64,000 nt of DNA from an uncultured Bacilli bacterium (GCA_947589735.1 CANQCR010000001.1:109929-173928), one strand, 5' to 3'; positions 1 to 10,269 are shown, counted from the first letter of the stretch. A program made the numbers and translations. Notes: generated by a model from the letters alone, not told the origin.

Positions 1-2
1 TC

Positions 3-740
3 TTTCCTATGTTTATTATATCATCTATTCTCATAAATCTCAATTTTATTTTTTATATTAAGTTAATTTTCCATAATTTACTGACGAAATTATTTAAAAT
101 TGATGAAAATACAACCTTTATTTTTCTTATGAGTATCATATCTGGTTGTCCTAGTAATGCGAAAATAGCGAAAGAAATGTATGAAGATGAAATGATTGAT
201 AGAAACGCCGTTCAAAAAGTTATCCTCTTTTCGCATTTTACTAATCCCCTTTTTGTTATCAGTATGGTTAAGTACCATCCATATTTAGTTCTTTTTGCGC
301 ATTATTTTAGTAACATCATCATCGGATTTAGTGTAAGGAAAAAATATATTAGTGAAAAAAGGCAGCATCCTCTTTCCTATCAAAAAAAGCCTTTTGGTGA
401 AATATTAACGACTTCAATTAATAATGCTATGACAACCCTTTTATTTATTTTAGGAACAATTGTTACCTTTTATATCATCACATCTATCATTAATCATCCC
501 ATCGCTAGTCTTTTTATAGAAATATCACAAGGACTAAATTATTTAAATAGTCTTTCTTTAAGTATCAAAGCCCAAACTATTTTATCAGGAGTATTATTAT
601 CCTTTGGGGGCTGGTGTATTCATTTTCAAGTATATGGTATTTTAAGTAATTTAAAAATTAAATATCTTCCCTACCTTTTAGCTAGAATAGCCCAAGCTTT
701 ACTAACCGCCGTTATTATTTTATTGTTTATTCCTAAATAA
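3..740 (+). CDS. ylbJ: YlbJ-like sporulation membrane protein (5' end cut by window)
   Basis: The C-terminal part of a polytopic membrane protein. The frame is open to the window edge, so the start lies upstream; about 245 residues are visible against roughly 400 in the family. Family marks are the loop SGCPSNAK near residue 48, in the place of the SGxPxGAK loop of YlbJ and other nucleoside-recognition/Gate-domain proteins, and a C-terminal FGGWCIHFQVYGIL segment followed by a last hydrophobic helix. In Bacillus, YlbJ is made under SigE and is needed for spore cortex formation. The assignment rests on these motifs and the sporulation gene content of the window. Confidence 0.75.
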   Translation, partial: FPMFIISSILINLNFIFYIKLIFHNLLTKLFKIDENTTFIFLMSIISGCPSNAKIAKEMYEDEMIDRNAVQKVILFSHFTNPLFVISMVKYHPYLVLFAHYFSNIIIGFSVRKKYISEKRQHPLSYQKKPFGEILTTSINNAMTTLLFILGTIVTFYIITSIINHPIASLFIEISQGLNYLNSLSLSIKAQTILSGVLLSFGGWCIHFQVYGILSNLKIKYLPYLLARIAQALLTAVIILLFIPK

Positions 741-784
741 ACATTTTAGATTATTGTCATATAATATTTTAGTAAGGAGGCAGC

Positions 785-1078
785 ATGAATTTCTATAACC
801 CTTATTTATATTCTATGCCCGTTGAGGCAGCCGCACCAAGTTTACTGAGTAGATTTAGTTTTTCATCGCTTATTAATGGCGCTAGTAGAACTTTAAATCT
901 TGTCAATCAAGCTATTCCCGTTGTTAAACAAATGTCACCGATGATGAAAAACTTAAAAACGATGTTTAACGTTATGAATGAGTTTAAAAAAGCGGATATT
1001 GAAAATAGTATTCAAAGTATTGAAGAAGCCAATAATATTGTAAGAACCTCTAGTGACGGTCCTACTTTCTTCATCTAA
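785..1078 (+). CDS. yqfQ: YqfQ/VrrA-like protein
   Basis: A 97-residue protein. The central part (about residues 40-70, with VVKQMSPMMKNLKTMF) matches the conserved amphipathic core of the YqfQ/VrrA family, in which a run of Q/V-V-x-P-M/L-x-K-N-L-P precedes a helix. Bacillus YqfQ is spore-associated and also lies next to the sigA-trmK block, so the position supports the call. AAGGAGG sits 6 nt before the ATG. Upstream the sequence CATATAAT at 758-765 resembles either a SigA -10 or a mother-cell SigE -10; I cannot separate the two. It is convergent with trmK. Confidence 0.65.
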   Translation: MNFYNPYLYSMPVEAAAPSLLSRFSFSSLINGASRTLNLVNQAIPVVKQMSPMMKNLKTMFNVMNEFKKADIENSIQSIEEANNIVRTSSDGPTFFI

Positions 1079-1079
1079 A

Positions 1080-1112
1080 AAAGGAAAAGATATGTTTAAT
1101 CTTTTCCTTTTT
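1080..1112. terminator. Bidirectional terminator between yqfQ and trmK
   Basis: A 12-bp stem (AAAGGAAAAGAT with its complement) and a 7-nt loop, with T runs on both sides when read on either strand. It lies over the 3' end of trmK. Confidence 0.8.
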
Positions 1113-1740
1113 CAATTAATTTTTCTAGCTTGTTAATTTCTTTTTGATTTTTAAAACGAACCCGAAAAGAACTATTATCTAATTCTTTTTTAATATTAAT
1201 AAGTTTTTCTAATTCATAAAGCAAATAAGTATGATCTTCACGAACGATAGGTCCATACTGATAATCTAACTTGGAATATTTTCTTTTTCCACGTTCAAAA
1301 AGAATAATGACATATCCTTTATCATAGTCGTTGATAAACTTTTCATCAGTTATAATAAAACCTAAAGAAACAACAAAACGTCTTAACTCTTCTAAATGAT
1401 TATGCGTAGCAATAACTAAGTGATCACTTAATTTCTTACCCGTTAAAATCTTTTTTATCGTAGCCGTTCCCATTCCCGCTAAAACGATATAATCATCTTT
1501 TTCTAAAGGGATATTATCTAGTCCATTACTAACGATAGTTTTAACATTGGACTTATACTTTTGAATATTTAAATTGGCTCCTGAAATAGCTTTTTCATTA
1601 ACATCACTAGCTAGACAAGTACAATCTTTTTCATTAGAAAGATAGATGGATAAAAGAGCATGATCGCAACCTACATCAATAACATGACTATGACTTGGAA
1701 TCATATCCGCAATCGTTTTTAATCTTTTAGATATATGCAC
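1096..1740 (-). CDS. trmK: tRNA (adenine(22)-N(1))-methyltransferase TrmK
   Basis: A 214-residue SAM-dependent methyltransferase that makes m1A22 in tRNA. The SAM motif DVGCDHALLSIYL (about residues 23-35) is the TrmK form of motif I, and VLAGMGTATI (about 87-96) matches the family motif AGMGG. A coiled, lysine-rich C-terminal region completes the usual length. The start is GTG, overlapping the rpoD stop in a TAGTG junction; GGTGA is 3 nt upstream and forms the ribosome site. It follows dnaG-rpoD as in Bacillus, so the three genes probably form one transcript. Confidence 0.9.
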   Translation of the reverse strand: MHISKRLKTIADMIPSHSHVIDVGCDHALLSIYLSNEKDCTCLASDVNEKAISGANLNIQKYKSNVKTIVSNGLDNIPLEKDDYIVLAGMGTATIKKILTGKKLSDHLVIATHNHLEELRRFVVSLGFIITDEKFINDYDKGYVIILFERGKRKYSKLDYQYGPIVREDHTYLLYELEKLINIKKELDNSSFRVRFKNQKEINKLEKLIEKGKD

Positions 1741-2819
1741 TATTCACCTATATAATCACGCAATTTACGGCTTCTTGATGGATGACGTAATTTACGTAAA
1801 GCTTTAGCTTCAATTTGACGAATACGTTCCCTAGTTACTCCAAACATCTGACCTACTTCTTCAAGCGTTCTTGGTTTACCATCTTCAAGGCCAAAACGCA
1901 AGCGAACAACTTTTTCTTCTCTTTCCGTTAACGTCTCTAAAACTTGGCTTATCTCATCTTTTAACATTTCATTAGTAGCGTATTCTTCTGGACTTAAACT
2001 ACGTTCATCTTTGATAAAGTCCCCTAGATGAGAGTCATCTTCTTCACCGATTGGCGTTTCCAAACTAACAGGATCTTGACTAATTTTATAAATCTCACGA
2101 ATCTTATCAACGCTAGTATTCATCTTTTTAGCTAATTCCTCTTCCGTTGGTTCCCGGTTTAATTCAAGCGTTAATTGTCGTTGAACACGCGCTAATTTGT
2201 TAATTGTTTCAACCATATGAACAGGAACTCGGATGGTTCTTGCTTGATCGGCTATAGCTCTTGTAATCGCCTGACGAATCCACCATGTCGCATAAGTTGA
2301 AAACTTATAACCTTTTGATACATCAAACTTATCAACGGCTTTCATAAGACCAATATTACCTTCTTGAATTAAATCCAAAAAAAGCATACCTCGGCCAACA
2401 TATCTTTTAGCAATACTAACAACTAAACGAAGGTTAGCTTCAGCTAAAGTATTTTTGGCTTCATTATCACCAGCCATAATCTTGTCAGCTAAAGCTGATT
2501 CTTCTTCAAGCGTCAATAATTTAATTTGACCAATCTCTTTTAAATACATCCGAACCGGATCATTGATAGTTAAATCTTTGGTTAGAGTTGAATCATCAAG
2601 TAATAACTTATCGCCTTCACCTTCCGTATCATCTTCCTCAGAAACAATGGCAATATTATTTTGACTAAAAGTATTATATAAATCATCTAGTGAATCAGAA
2701 TCAAGTTCTAGTCCTTTTAAAGATTTAGCTAACGCTTCATAGGTAATAAATCCTTTTTCCTTACCTTGTTTTACTAATTCTTCTTTTCTTTCATCAAATG
2801 TTTTAATTTCATCAATCAT
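1740..2819 (-). CDS. rpoD: RNA polymerase primary sigma factor (SigA/RpoD)
   Basis: The housekeeping sigma factor, 359 residues with the start chosen here. A short region 1.1 is followed by region 1.2 ([11 protein letters not shown]), region 2 ([18 protein letters not shown] and [13 protein letters not shown]), region 3, and region 4.2 with the helix-turn-helix [18 protein letters not shown] near the C-terminus. The ATG at 2819 is preferred: GGAG lies 8 nt upstream of it, whereas an in-frame GTG at 2828 touches the Shine-Dalgarno. It overlaps the dnaG stop by 8 nt, so translation is probably coupled. No key region is missing. Confidence 0.97.
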   Translation of the reverse strand: MIDEIKTFDERKEELVKQGKEKGFITYEALAKSLKGLELDSDSLDDLYNTFSQNNIAIVSEEDDTEGEGDKLLLDDSTLTKDLTINDPVRMYLKEIGQIKLLTLEEESALADKIMAGDNEAKNTLAEANLRLVVSIAKRYVGRGMLFLDLIQEGNIGLMKAVDKFDVSKGYKFSTYATWWIRQAITRAIADQARTIRVPVHMVETINKLARVQRQLTLELNREPTEEELAKKMNTSVDKIREIYKISQDPVSLETPIGEEDDSHLGDFIKDERSLSPEEYATNEMLKDEISQVLETLTEREEKVVRLRFGLEDGKPRTLEEVGQMFGVTRERIRQIEAKALRKLRHPSRSRKLRDYIGE

Positions 2820-4551
2820 TTTCTTCACTCCTTAATTTATCGGCAATCAATTTATTACCTAAAGCTAATTTCGCATCATAATCGATAGCTTGATACAATT
2901 GTTGTTGATATTTACTACGTTCTTCTTTTTGACTTTCCATTTGAATATTTTTTATATAATCATCAATCGCATTAGGGCTAAAGGAAGATGAATCTAACAC
3001 CTCAATTTCCCCTAGTGTTTTAAGCAAATCATCATCACCCGTTAATTCGGTCATCAAATCAGCGATAGCAATATAACCATACTTTTTATAAAAAGCACTT
3101 ATTTGAAAAGCTAGGCTACGATAATTTTTATCGGGAATATATAAATGACTCTTATCATACTTTTTAATGACATCAATATCTTTTAACATATAATAAATAA
3201 GAGCATTTAAAGATTCCTTGTAACGACGATTCTTGGGGGATACTTTCTTTGGTGTTGGAAGCTTCAAATCTTTCGTGGGCGTTAGTTTAGCTAGAATCGT
3301 CTCTTTATCAAGACCTGATTCTTTAACTAAACGATTGATTGTTACACTTCTTAAAATATCATCATCAATCGCGTTAATCTCTGATATCATCGCATTAACA
3401 TAATTAGCAAGGCCTTCGGCCGTACTTAGATTCGTCTCACTTTTAATTAAAAGGGCTTTAAACTCCATAACATCATAGGCTTTATCTAATAATTCTTGAA
3501 ACTTATCTTTGCCCTCTTTTGAAATAAACTCATCCGGATCTTCATCATTAGGGATTCTTACAATTTTAGGATTAATTCCAACTTTTTGTAATTCACTAAT
3601 CGCCAGCTTAGTAGCTTTTAAGCCAGCCGCATCACCATCAAAGCATAAAATAACATTAGATGACAAACGTTTAATAAGATTGCTCTGAGATGAGCCAAAA
3701 GCTGTTCCTAAGGTCGCTACAACATTATTAATACCAACGCTATAAGCACGAATAACATCCATTGGTCCTTCCATGATAATAATTTCTTTTTTAGCACGAG
3801 CAGCATCTTTAGCACGATGATAATTATATAGGAAATCACGCTTTTTAAAGATATCTGTCTCTTTGGAGTTAACATATTTATTAGTTATATCGCCTTCATA
3901 GGCTCGTCCATTATAACCAATTACGTGGCCATAAATATCATGCAAAGGAAACATAATACGGTGACGATATATGTCATACAAGCCATCGTCATTGGCATTA
4001 GCAAGACCACTTTTTAAAATGTCTTTATCCGTAAAACCTTTCTTTTCTAAAAGTTTAACTAACATATTATAATCATCTAAAGAAAGGCCAATATCAAAAG
4101 TCTTTATCGCATCATCAGTGATATCTCGCTTTGTTAAATAATCACGCGCGCTAGCACCTTCTTTAGTTTTTAAATTATTTTGATAAAACTTTTGACTAAG
4201 TTCATACATTTCATATAAGTTTTTATTTTTATTATTGGCTAAATAATCATCATTAGGTTTTATATCAAGTGTAACCCCACACATATCAGCACACTTTTTA
4301 ACAGCTTCAAGAAAAGATATATGTTCAAAGTTTTGAATAAAATGAAACACATTACCGGTAGCGCCACAAGAAAAGCATGTATATATTTGTTTTTCTTTAG
4401 AAACACTCATACTTGGTGAATGATCATCATGAAAAGGACATACACCAAAATAATTTTTACCACGCATAGAAAGAGGTACATAACTTGAAATGACTTCAAC
4501 GATGTCAACTTTATTTTTTATTTCATTAATTAAAGTATTATCAAGTCGCAT
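2812..4551 (-). CDS. dnaG: DNA primase DnaG
   Basis: Replicative primase of 579 residues. The N-terminal CHC2 zinc finger is seen as [11 protein letters not shown] and [11 protein letters not shown] (about residues 37-67). The RNA polymerase fold and TOPRIM follow, with [15 protein letters not shown] and [11 protein letters not shown] giving the catalytic acidic residues. The C-terminal third would bind the replicative helicase. GGAAGTGAT precedes the ATG by 3 nt. It leads the dnaG-rpoD-trmK transcript from an extended -10 promoter about 130 nt upstream. A second protein with the same type of zinc finger occurs at 35.3 kb. Confidence 0.97.
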   Translation of the reverse strand: MRLDNTLINEIKNKVDIVEVISSYVPLSMRGKNYFGVCPFHDDHSPSMSVSKEKQIYTCFSCGATGNVFHFIQNFEHISFLEAVKKCADMCGVTLDIKPNDDYLANNKNKNLYEMYELSQKFYQNNLKTKEGASARDYLTKRDITDDAIKTFDIGLSLDDYNMLVKLLEKKGFTDKDILKSGLANANDDGLYDIYRHRIMFPLHDIYGHVIGYNGRAYEGDITNKYVNSKETDIFKKRDFLYNYHRAKDAARAKKEIIIMEGPMDVIRAYSVGINNVVATLGTAFGSSQSNLIKRLSSNVILCFDGDAAGLKATKLAISELQKVGINPKIVRIPNDEDPDEFISKEGKDKFQELLDKAYDVMEFKALLIKSETNLSTAEGLANYVNAMISEINAIDDDILRSVTINRLVKESGLDKETILAKLTPTKDLKLPTPKKVSPKNRRYKESLNALIYYMLKDIDVIKKYDKSHLYIPDKNYRSLAFQISAFYKKYGYIAIADLMTELTGDDDLLKTLGEIEVLDSSSFSPNAIDDYIKNIQMESQKEERSKYQQQLYQAIDYDAKLALGNKLIADKLRSEEND

Positions 4552-4678
4552 AGCATCACTTCCTAAAATAACATTTCCAATAATAATATACGATGAAAAT
4601 GAATCATTTCCTTTTTTTAAACACTATTTTTTTACATTTTTTGAAAATTAGGAGTATATTTTTCCCAAATTAGTCCAT

Positions 4679-4687
4679 ATTATAACA
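4679..4687 (-). promoter_or_regulatory. Extended -10 promoter for dnaG-rpoD-trmK
   Basis: Minus-strand TGTTATAAT is a perfect extended -10; no good -35 is seen at 17 nt. It lies just downstream of two terminators that insulate dnaG from comEC. Confidence 0.6.
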
Positions 4688-4706
4688 CATTTTTTAAAAA
4701 ATGGAT

Positions 4707-4731
4707 AAAAAAGAGAACTATAAAAGTTCTC
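4707..4731 (-). terminator. Terminator (distal of two) after comEC
   Basis: Minus-strand stem GAGAACT/AGTTCTC with a 5-nt loop, followed by six T. Confidence 0.75.
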
Positions 4732-4740
4732 CATCTATAT

Positions 4741-4764
4741 AAAAACGCTAATACGCGATTAGCG
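4741..4764 (-). terminator. Terminator (proximal of two) after comEC
   Basis: Minus-strand stem CGCTAAT/ATTAGCG with a 5-nt loop, followed by TTTTT. With the next hairpin it makes a tandem stop between comEC and dnaG. The rest of the 307-nt gap (4552-4858) holds only the dnaG promoter and leader. Confidence 0.7.
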
Positions 4765-4858
4765 TACGCTAAAATTAGGCTAATGTTAAAAATAATTATC
4801 TATTTTTAATATATCCTAATCTTTCATATTATATGCATTATTAAGTTTATAGTGCAGT

Positions 4859-6922
4859 TTAATTCATACTATTTTTATAATAAAAAGATTTTTTATTTAA
4901 AACTATTTCGATTCCGCCATCTTGATCCGTTCGAAGAATTTTTGATTTTTTTAAAATGTTTAAAACGCTTTCCTTAGGATGATTATAGCGATTATTTAGC
5001 CCAACACTTATAATGGCATAACAAGGATTTATAGCGCTAACGAAGGATGATGAGGTTGATGTATCTGAACCATGATGTCCCACCTTTAAAAAGGTAATAT
5101 TATTTAAATTATATTTTTTTATAATATCAATTTCCCTATTAACTCCAGCATCACCCATAAACAAAAAAGAATAACGACCTACCTTAAAATAAATGACATT
5201 AGAATTATCGTTCTCATTATCATATAACCCGGTATTTAAAAAGATAAGCTGGTAAGATTTTTTCTTAATTGTTTTCGCACCCTTAAAATAATTTATTTTA
5301 GCTTGCTTTAAATTATCAATTAAGCCTCGTTCTAATAAGTTATCTTCACCTTGATTAAAAATGACATTAGCAACCTTAAAATGCTTAACTAAATATTCCA
5401 TCCCACCAATATGATCATAATCACCATGGGTTAAGATAACATAATCTAATTTATGAACACCCAAAGCTTTTAAAGTGGGTATCGTAATATATTCACTTAC
5501 ATTATAAGTATTATCACGTGATAACTTATTAGCGCAATCAATTAAAATGTTTCCTCCGTTATGTGGAAGTCTAATTAGAGTTGTATCGCCTTGTCCTACA
5601 TTTAAAATATTAATAATAACGCTCGTATTTAGATAACTAAAATGATAATGAATAAAAACTAAAGAAACAAGGATTAACCAAGAATGATATTTTTTTCTAA
5701 TAAGACCTTGGATGACAAAATAGATGACTATATAATAAATTAACATTGCCCACAAGGACATATGACATAAGGGTATATTTATAGCGTATCTACTAGTTAA
5801 AAGTGATAATTTTTCCATAAAAGTAATTACAAAGTTAAAAAGTCCTGCTAAAGGAGGAAAAACAAAATATAGGAGAGTCAAAGGAAAGACAATAAAAGAA
5901 ATAAGGGGAATAAAGATAATATTTAAAAATGGCGTTAAAAGATTAAGTGAAAAATAACTATTAACAACTAAAGGTATACTCGCAAGAAATGAGATTAAAG
6001 ATGTCATTAAAACTTTAAGAAAATAATTATGATACTGACTAGCAATATAACCAAAACGAATTAAGCTATACGATATCGTATAACTAAAAAGGAAACCATT
6101 ATTATAGATAAAATAAGGATTATAAATAATGTTAACGCTAAAAAGATATAACAAAAGATAATCGGTTTTAATGCCTAATTTAAATTGCTTATTTAAAAGG
6201 CATAGTATAAATAGTAAAACAGCTCTAATAATTGATGGATTATAACTAGTTAAATCCATATATAAAAGAAGGAAAAGCATAGTTATTACATTAATAATAT
6301 TATCCTTTTTAAAAAACTTATGTAAGATAAAATAAATAATAGCTACAAGGAGAGTCACATGCATACCGGATGTAGCAAATAAATGACTAATACCATTTAC
6401 CTTATAACTATTTTTAACTTCCTCAGATATTAAACTATTCTCACCTAAAATAAAAGTTTTTAAATAAGCAATTTGTTCTTTATCATTTAGATAGTGGATA
6501 ATTTTATTTTTAATTTTATAGCGTAAAGAGGTATTTTTCTTAATCACGTCTATTTGAAGTGGTTCCATTAAATAATTTACTTTTTGACTTCGAAGATAGT
6601 TTTGATAATTAAATAAGTAAAAGTTTTCTTGCCCCTCAGGATAGGTTAAATTACCTTGAACTTTAATATTATCCCCTACTTCAAGGGTGGGAAAAGATGA
6701 CGCATTTACATAATAACGTATTAAAACATCATCGACCATAAGCGTTATACGATCATCACTACTAGTCATTTTTCTAATTGTTCCAGTAATGGAAGTATCA
6801 GACAATTGATAATCTGTTTTAAAAATATCATTATGAATGATAATGCTTGCGTAAATAATAGATAAAGCAAGGAAAGAATAAACAAAATATTTAGACGCCA
6901 ACGCGATCTTTAATTTTTTCAT
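4859..6922 (-). CDS. comEC: ComEC/Rec2 DNA-uptake channel
   Basis: A 687-residue membrane channel that takes single-stranded DNA across the cytoplasmic membrane in transformation. N-terminal helices and an OB-like domain (about 30-130) are followed by the Competence domain of many helices (about 150-430), and then a C-terminal metallo-beta-lactamase-like domain with DVGQGDTTLIRLP and THGDYDHIGG (metal ligands) and GHHGSDTSTS. The ATG at 6922 is preferred over an upstream GTG because it starts a typical MKK membrane lead. It overlaps comEA by 32 nt, so the two are co-expressed. The comGA pilus genes are not in this window. Confidence 0.92.
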   Translation of the reverse strand: MKKLKIALASKYFVYSFLALSIIYASIIIHNDIFKTDYQLSDTSITGTIRKMTSSDDRITLMVDDVLIRYYVNASSFPTLEVGDNIKVQGNLTYPEGQENFYLFNYQNYLRSQKVNYLMEPLQIDVIKKNTSLRYKIKNKIIHYLNDKEQIAYLKTFILGENSLISEEVKNSYKVNGISHLFATSGMHVTLLVAIIYFILHKFFKKDNIINVITMLFLLLYMDLTSYNPSIIRAVLLFILCLLNKQFKLGIKTDYLLLYLFSVNIIYNPYFIYNNGFLFSYTISYSLIRFGYIASQYHNYFLKVLMTSLISFLASIPLVVNSYFSLNLLTPFLNIIFIPLISFIVFPLTLLYFVFPPLAGLFNFVITFMEKLSLLTSRYAINIPLCHMSLWAMLIYYIVIYFVIQGLIRKKYHSWLILVSLVFIHYHFSYLNTSVIINILNVGQGDTTLIRLPHNGGNILIDCANKLSRDNTYNVSEYITIPTLKALGVHKLDYVILTHGDYDHIGGMEYLVKHFKVANVIFNQGEDNLLERGLIDNLKQAKINYFKGAKTIKKKSYQLIFLNTGLYDNENDNSNVIYFKVGRYSFLFMGDAGVNREIDIIKKYNLNNITFLKVGHHGSDTSTSSSFVSAINPCYAIISVGLNNRYNHPKESVLNILKKSKILRTDQDGGIEIVLNKKSFYYKNSMN

Positions 6923-7541
6923 ACACGGATGATCCAATACCACTTACATTCATAATATCTTCGGGTGTTTTAAAATTACCGTTCGTCTTTCGATATTCGA
7001 TAATGCTTTTTGCCTTACTCTCACCAATGCCATCTAAAGTCATTAATTCTTCAAGAGTGGCCGTATTAATATTAACAACTCCATTTGTTTTCTCATTAGT
7101 GTTATCCTTAGAATTATTTAGACAAGTTGTATTATCTAGAGTTGGACAGTTACATGAACTAATCATATATTTAGAAGACGATTGTTCTAATTTAAACTCT
7201 TTAATTTCATCTTTAGTATAGACCCATATAACCATCTCATCAGTTACTTTCGCACTTAAATTAATATAATTAGTATTAGCTGTTTTCTTTAAACCCCCAG
7301 CTAAGGCGATAACATCATTAACCCTTTTATCGGAATCGACTTCATAAACGCCTGGTTTATTAACCGCCCCTTTAATGTCAACTTTATATTTACTAATCTC
7401 TTTCGTTTCTTCTTTTATCGTTGGTTCGGTTACTTCTTCTAAAGACTCTACTTCTTCACTCGCCTTAGGCTCTTCATTAAAAAGAAAGGCTATCCCTCCG
7501 ATAACTAAAATTAAAAGGCCAATAATAATTTTATTTTTCAT
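6891..7541 (-). CDS. comEA: ComEA DNA receptor
   Basis: A 216-residue membrane-anchored DNA-binding protein for transformation. One N-terminal helix is followed by an acidic linker, a SLBB domain (about 50-110, starting YKVDIKGAVNKPGVYEV), and two helix-hairpin-helix motifs at the C-terminus (INTATLEELMTLDGIG and VSGIGSSVYEKI). Four cysteines between the domains (SSCNC and TTCLN) could pair outside the cell. comEB, which separates comEA and comEC in Bacillus, is absent here. Confidence 0.93.
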   Translation of the reverse strand: MKNKIIIGLLILVIGGIAFLFNEEPKASEEVESLEEVTEPTIKEETKEISKYKVDIKGAVNKPGVYEVDSDKRVNDVIALAGGLKKTANTNYINLSAKVTDEMVIWVYTKDEIKEFKLEQSSSKYMISSCNCPTLDNTTCLNNSKDNTNEKTNGVVNINTATLEELMTLDGIGESKAKSIIEYRKTNGNFKTPEDIMNVSGIGSSVYEKIKDRVGV

Positions 7542-7611
7542 ATTTCACCCCCCTATTAAATTATTATTGAAAAGATATCGCTTTCCTTTTTCTTTTTAAT
7601 AAAAAATGCGA

Positions 7612-7617
7612 TATAAT
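7612..7617 (+). promoter_or_regulatory. Probable -10 box of glmS
   Basis: TATAAT lies 27 nt before the glmS start codon, with AAGGAGG between. No convincing -35 is seen. The 102-nt gap shared with divergent comEA is too small for a glmS ribozyme. Confidence 0.45.
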
Positions 7618-7643
7618 TAAAATAAGATACTAAGGAGGATTAT

Positions 7644-9416
7644 ATGTGTGGAATCATCGGAATTAAAAGTAGCGATAATGACGTTATCAAAAAGACACTT
7701 AATTGTCTTCATCACCTAGAATATCGAGGTTATGACTCATCAGGAATTGCTTACCTCGATCACGATAAAATTAAAATTATCAAAAAGAAAGGTCGCATCA
7801 GCGACTTAGAAGAAAAAATAGATTTTTCTTGTGAAACTAATTTAGCGATTGCGCACACCAGATGGGCCACTAATGGGAAAGCAAATGATACTAATGCGCA
7901 TCCACATCATATGGGTCAGGTTACCCTCGTTCATAATGGTATTATTGAAAATGCCGCCATCTTAAAAAAAGAATTAGAAAAGAAAAATTACCATTTTAAA
8001 TCAGATACCGATACGGAAGTCATAGCGGCCCTTTTAGATGATATGGTTAACCAAACACATGATAAAATGGAAGCTTTAAAGGAACTTAAAACAAAATTAG
8101 TAGGAAGTTATGCCTTAGGAATACTTTTTGATAATGATGATGCATTATACGCTGTTAAAAAAGATAGCCCCCTTATTTTAGGACTAGATACTAATAGTTA
8201 TTTTATCGCTTCAGATGTTCCGGCTATTTTAGATTATACAAATAAATATATTGTGTTAGAAGATAATGATATCGTTAAAATCGATACTACATATCATATC
8301 TACCCAGAGCAAGCATCAAGAAAAATACATCACTTTACTTCTTCTTATAGTTTAGATGATAAAGATGGATTCGCTCATTACATGTTAAAAGAAATTAACG
8401 AACAACCAGGAATTATCTATCACCTTCTATCAAAATATCTAAAAAATGATTTAATCGATCTTCCTGATTTAACAATTTATCAACAAATTGATATCGTTGG
8501 GTGTGGTTCTGCATATCACACCGCCCTTGTTGCTAAAACACTTTTTGAAGAATATAGCGATACCAAAGTTTCAGCCTATGTTGCTAGTGAATATCGCTAT
8601 CAAAAAAACTTTTATAGTTCAAATAGTATTGTTATTTTTATCTCTCAATCAGGTGAAACAGCCGATACGCTAGCTTGTGTTAGACAAGTTAAAGAAAAAG
8701 GGATACCTTCTTTAGCCATTGTCAATACCATATCATCTAGTATTGCTAGAGAATGTGATAATGTTATCTATCTAGAAGCTGGTCCAGAAATAGCGGTAGC
8801 AACAACGAAAGCTTATACAGCTCAAATAACCATTTTATCACTTCTCGCTTTAAAAATATCCTACCAAAAAGGATTAATAACTAACTTAGATTCCATAAAA
8901 AAAGACATACGTCATATCAAAGAGGTACTTATCCATCTTATTAATGATATTAACTATATTAAGATTGCTAAAAAGATTTATCAAAGACGGGATATCTTCT
9001 TTATCGGGCGACTAATCGACTATGCTATAGCTCTAGAGGGTTCTTTAAAATTAAAAGAAATATCCTATATTCATAGTGAAACATACCCGGCTGGTGAATT
9101 AAAACATGGAACCATTTCTTTAATTGAAGATGGTAGTCCCGTTATTTCGGTTATAACTTATGATAAAATAATTGATAAAACCATTAGTAATATTGAGGAA
9201 GTAAAAGCAAGGGGTGCTTATAATATTGTCTTAACTAATCAAAACATTACTTCCAAAGCCTTTGATTATGTTATCCAAATTCCTAAAGTTAATGCTTTTC
9301 TTAATCCCATTATAACGATTATTCCTTTACAACTACTAGCCTATTACGTCGCAAGATTAAATGGTTGTGATATTGATAAACCACGTAATCTAGCTAAATC
9401 AGTAACAGTTGAATAA
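7644..9416 (+). CDS. glmS: Glutamine-fructose-6-phosphate aminotransferase GlmS
   Basis: Makes glucosamine-6-phosphate from fructose-6-phosphate and glutamine, the first step toward cell-wall amino sugars. The 590-residue protein begins MCGIIGI, giving the N-terminal cysteine nucleophile of the glutaminase domain; HTRWATNG and HNGIIEN are its signatures. Two SIS domains follow (about 270-590, with SQSGETADT and EGSLKLKEISY). The usual C-terminus DKPRNLAKSVTVE is intact. AAGGAGG precedes the ATG. It is a single-gene unit with its own terminator. Confidence 0.97.
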   Translation: MCGIIGIKSSDNDVIKKTLNCLHHLEYRGYDSSGIAYLDHDKIKIIKKKGRISDLEEKIDFSCETNLAIAHTRWATNGKANDTNAHPHHMGQVTLVHNGIIENAAILKKELEKKNYHFKSDTDTEVIAALLDDMVNQTHDKMEALKELKTKLVGSYALGILFDNDDALYAVKKDSPLILGLDTNSYFIASDVPAILDYTNKYIVLEDNDIVKIDTTYHIYPEQASRKIHHFTSSYSLDDKDGFAHYMLKEINEQPGIIYHLLSKYLKNDLIDLPDLTIYQQIDIVGCGSAYHTALVAKTLFEEYSDTKVSAYVASEYRYQKNFYSSNSIVIFISQSGETADTLACVRQVKEKGIPSLAIVNTISSSIARECDNVIYLEAGPEIAVATTKAYTAQITILSLLALKISYQKGLITNLDSIKKDIRHIKEVLIHLINDINYIKIAKKIYQRRDIFFIGRLIDYAIALEGSLKLKEISYIHSETYPAGELKHGTISLIEDGSPVISVITYDKIIDKTISNIEEVKARGAYNIVLTNQNITSKAFDYVIQIPKVNAFLNPIITIIPLQLLAYYVARLNGCDIDKPRNLAKSVTVE

Positions 9417-9420
9417 AAAA

Positions 9421-9443
9421 AGAAATACGTAAAATGTATTTCT
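9421..9443. terminator. Bidirectional terminator between glmS and sortase
   Basis: An 8-bp stem AGAAATAC/GTATTTCT with a 7-nt loop; A-rich to the left and T-rich to the right, so it can serve both convergent genes. Confidence 0.8.
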
Positions 9444-9444
9444 T

Positions 9445-10254
9445 TTATTTTTTCTCACGCTTAATTAGCTTAGCATGTAAAACAATTTTATCAGTATCAT
9501 TATGACAAGTTGATAATGTAATAATTTTATCATTAGCTGTTAAGTTAACTTTATAATTATAGACACTTCTATTTTTTAATTTATTTAGAAAAGCTAAATA
9601 TTCTTCATCATCACTAAAATCAATTTGTAAATAATCATTCGTCGTTTTAATGCGATAAGTACTAAAGACTTGCCACAAAGTATTTTCCGTTTCAGTTGAT
9701 ATTTTAACAATATGGTTATCTTTGTTAGAATACCAACTCTTTTTAACTGTTTCTCGTAAAGAGCCAAACATTGTTTTATTAACTCGACCATGACCATAAA
9801 GAATGGTATTTTTATCATAATCTTTTTTATTATTACGGTAATCCATAAAGATCCAGCCCGCTGTATTATACGTACGATCGAATTGGTGCGTTAAATAATA
9901 TTTGTTATCTTTCGTTTGAACAAAAGGATAATTGACATTGGTACCGGCTACTTGAATCCAACCGACAACTTCTTTATTCTTTTTTTTAAGCTCACTGAAA
10001 TCGACATCAATTAAGTTAACCTTAATGTAATCCCAATAGGGATCGGCCTTATCTTTAACAGGATTAACAACTTCCGTCGCTAGCGTATCCTCTTTTTCGT
10101 AAACTTCCGTATCTTGTTCAATCTCTTCAGTTTGATCTTCAATCTTTTGGTTTTCTTTTTCCCATGTTAGAATATGCCATCCTGAATATACTAGTAAGAA
10201 CAAACAAGCACATACATCAAAGAAAAAAACTATTTTAGCTATTTTCTTTTTCAT
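9445..10254 (-). CDS. Class B-like sortase
   Basis: A 269-residue membrane-anchored transpeptidase-like protein. One N-terminal helix and an acidic stalk precede the catalytic domain, with VGWIQVAGTNVNYPFVQ, then FMDYRNN and ILYGHG (active-site His near residue 155) and the TLSTC motif (Cys near 250). The usual catalytic Arg after the Cys is replaced by Lys in TDKIVLHAKL, which is unusual. It follows pbpB closely on the same strand, where murE or mraY would normally lie, with AGAGGTGA 4 nt before the ATG. The substrate motif is not evident from the window. Confidence 0.85.
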   Translation of the reverse strand: MKKKIAKIVFFFDVCACLFLLVYSGWHILTWEKENQKIEDQTEEIEQDTEVYEKEDTLATEVVNPVKDKADPYWDYIKVNLIDVDFSELKKKNKEVVGWIQVAGTNVNYPFVQTKDNKYYLTHQFDRTYNTAGWIFMDYRNNKKDYDKNTILYGHGRVNKTMFGSLRETVKKSWYSNKDNHIVKISTETENTLWQVFSTYRIKTTNDYLQIDFSDDEEYLAFLNKLKNRSVYNYKVNLTANDKIITLSTCHNDTDKIVLHAKLIKREKK

Positions 10255-10269
10255 AAGTCACCTCTTTAG

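Noticed and set aside
7542..7643. glmS ribozyme upstream of glmS
   Set aside because: The gap is 102 nt, is shared with a divergent gene, and shows no ribozyme core; ordinary promoter and ribosome site instead.
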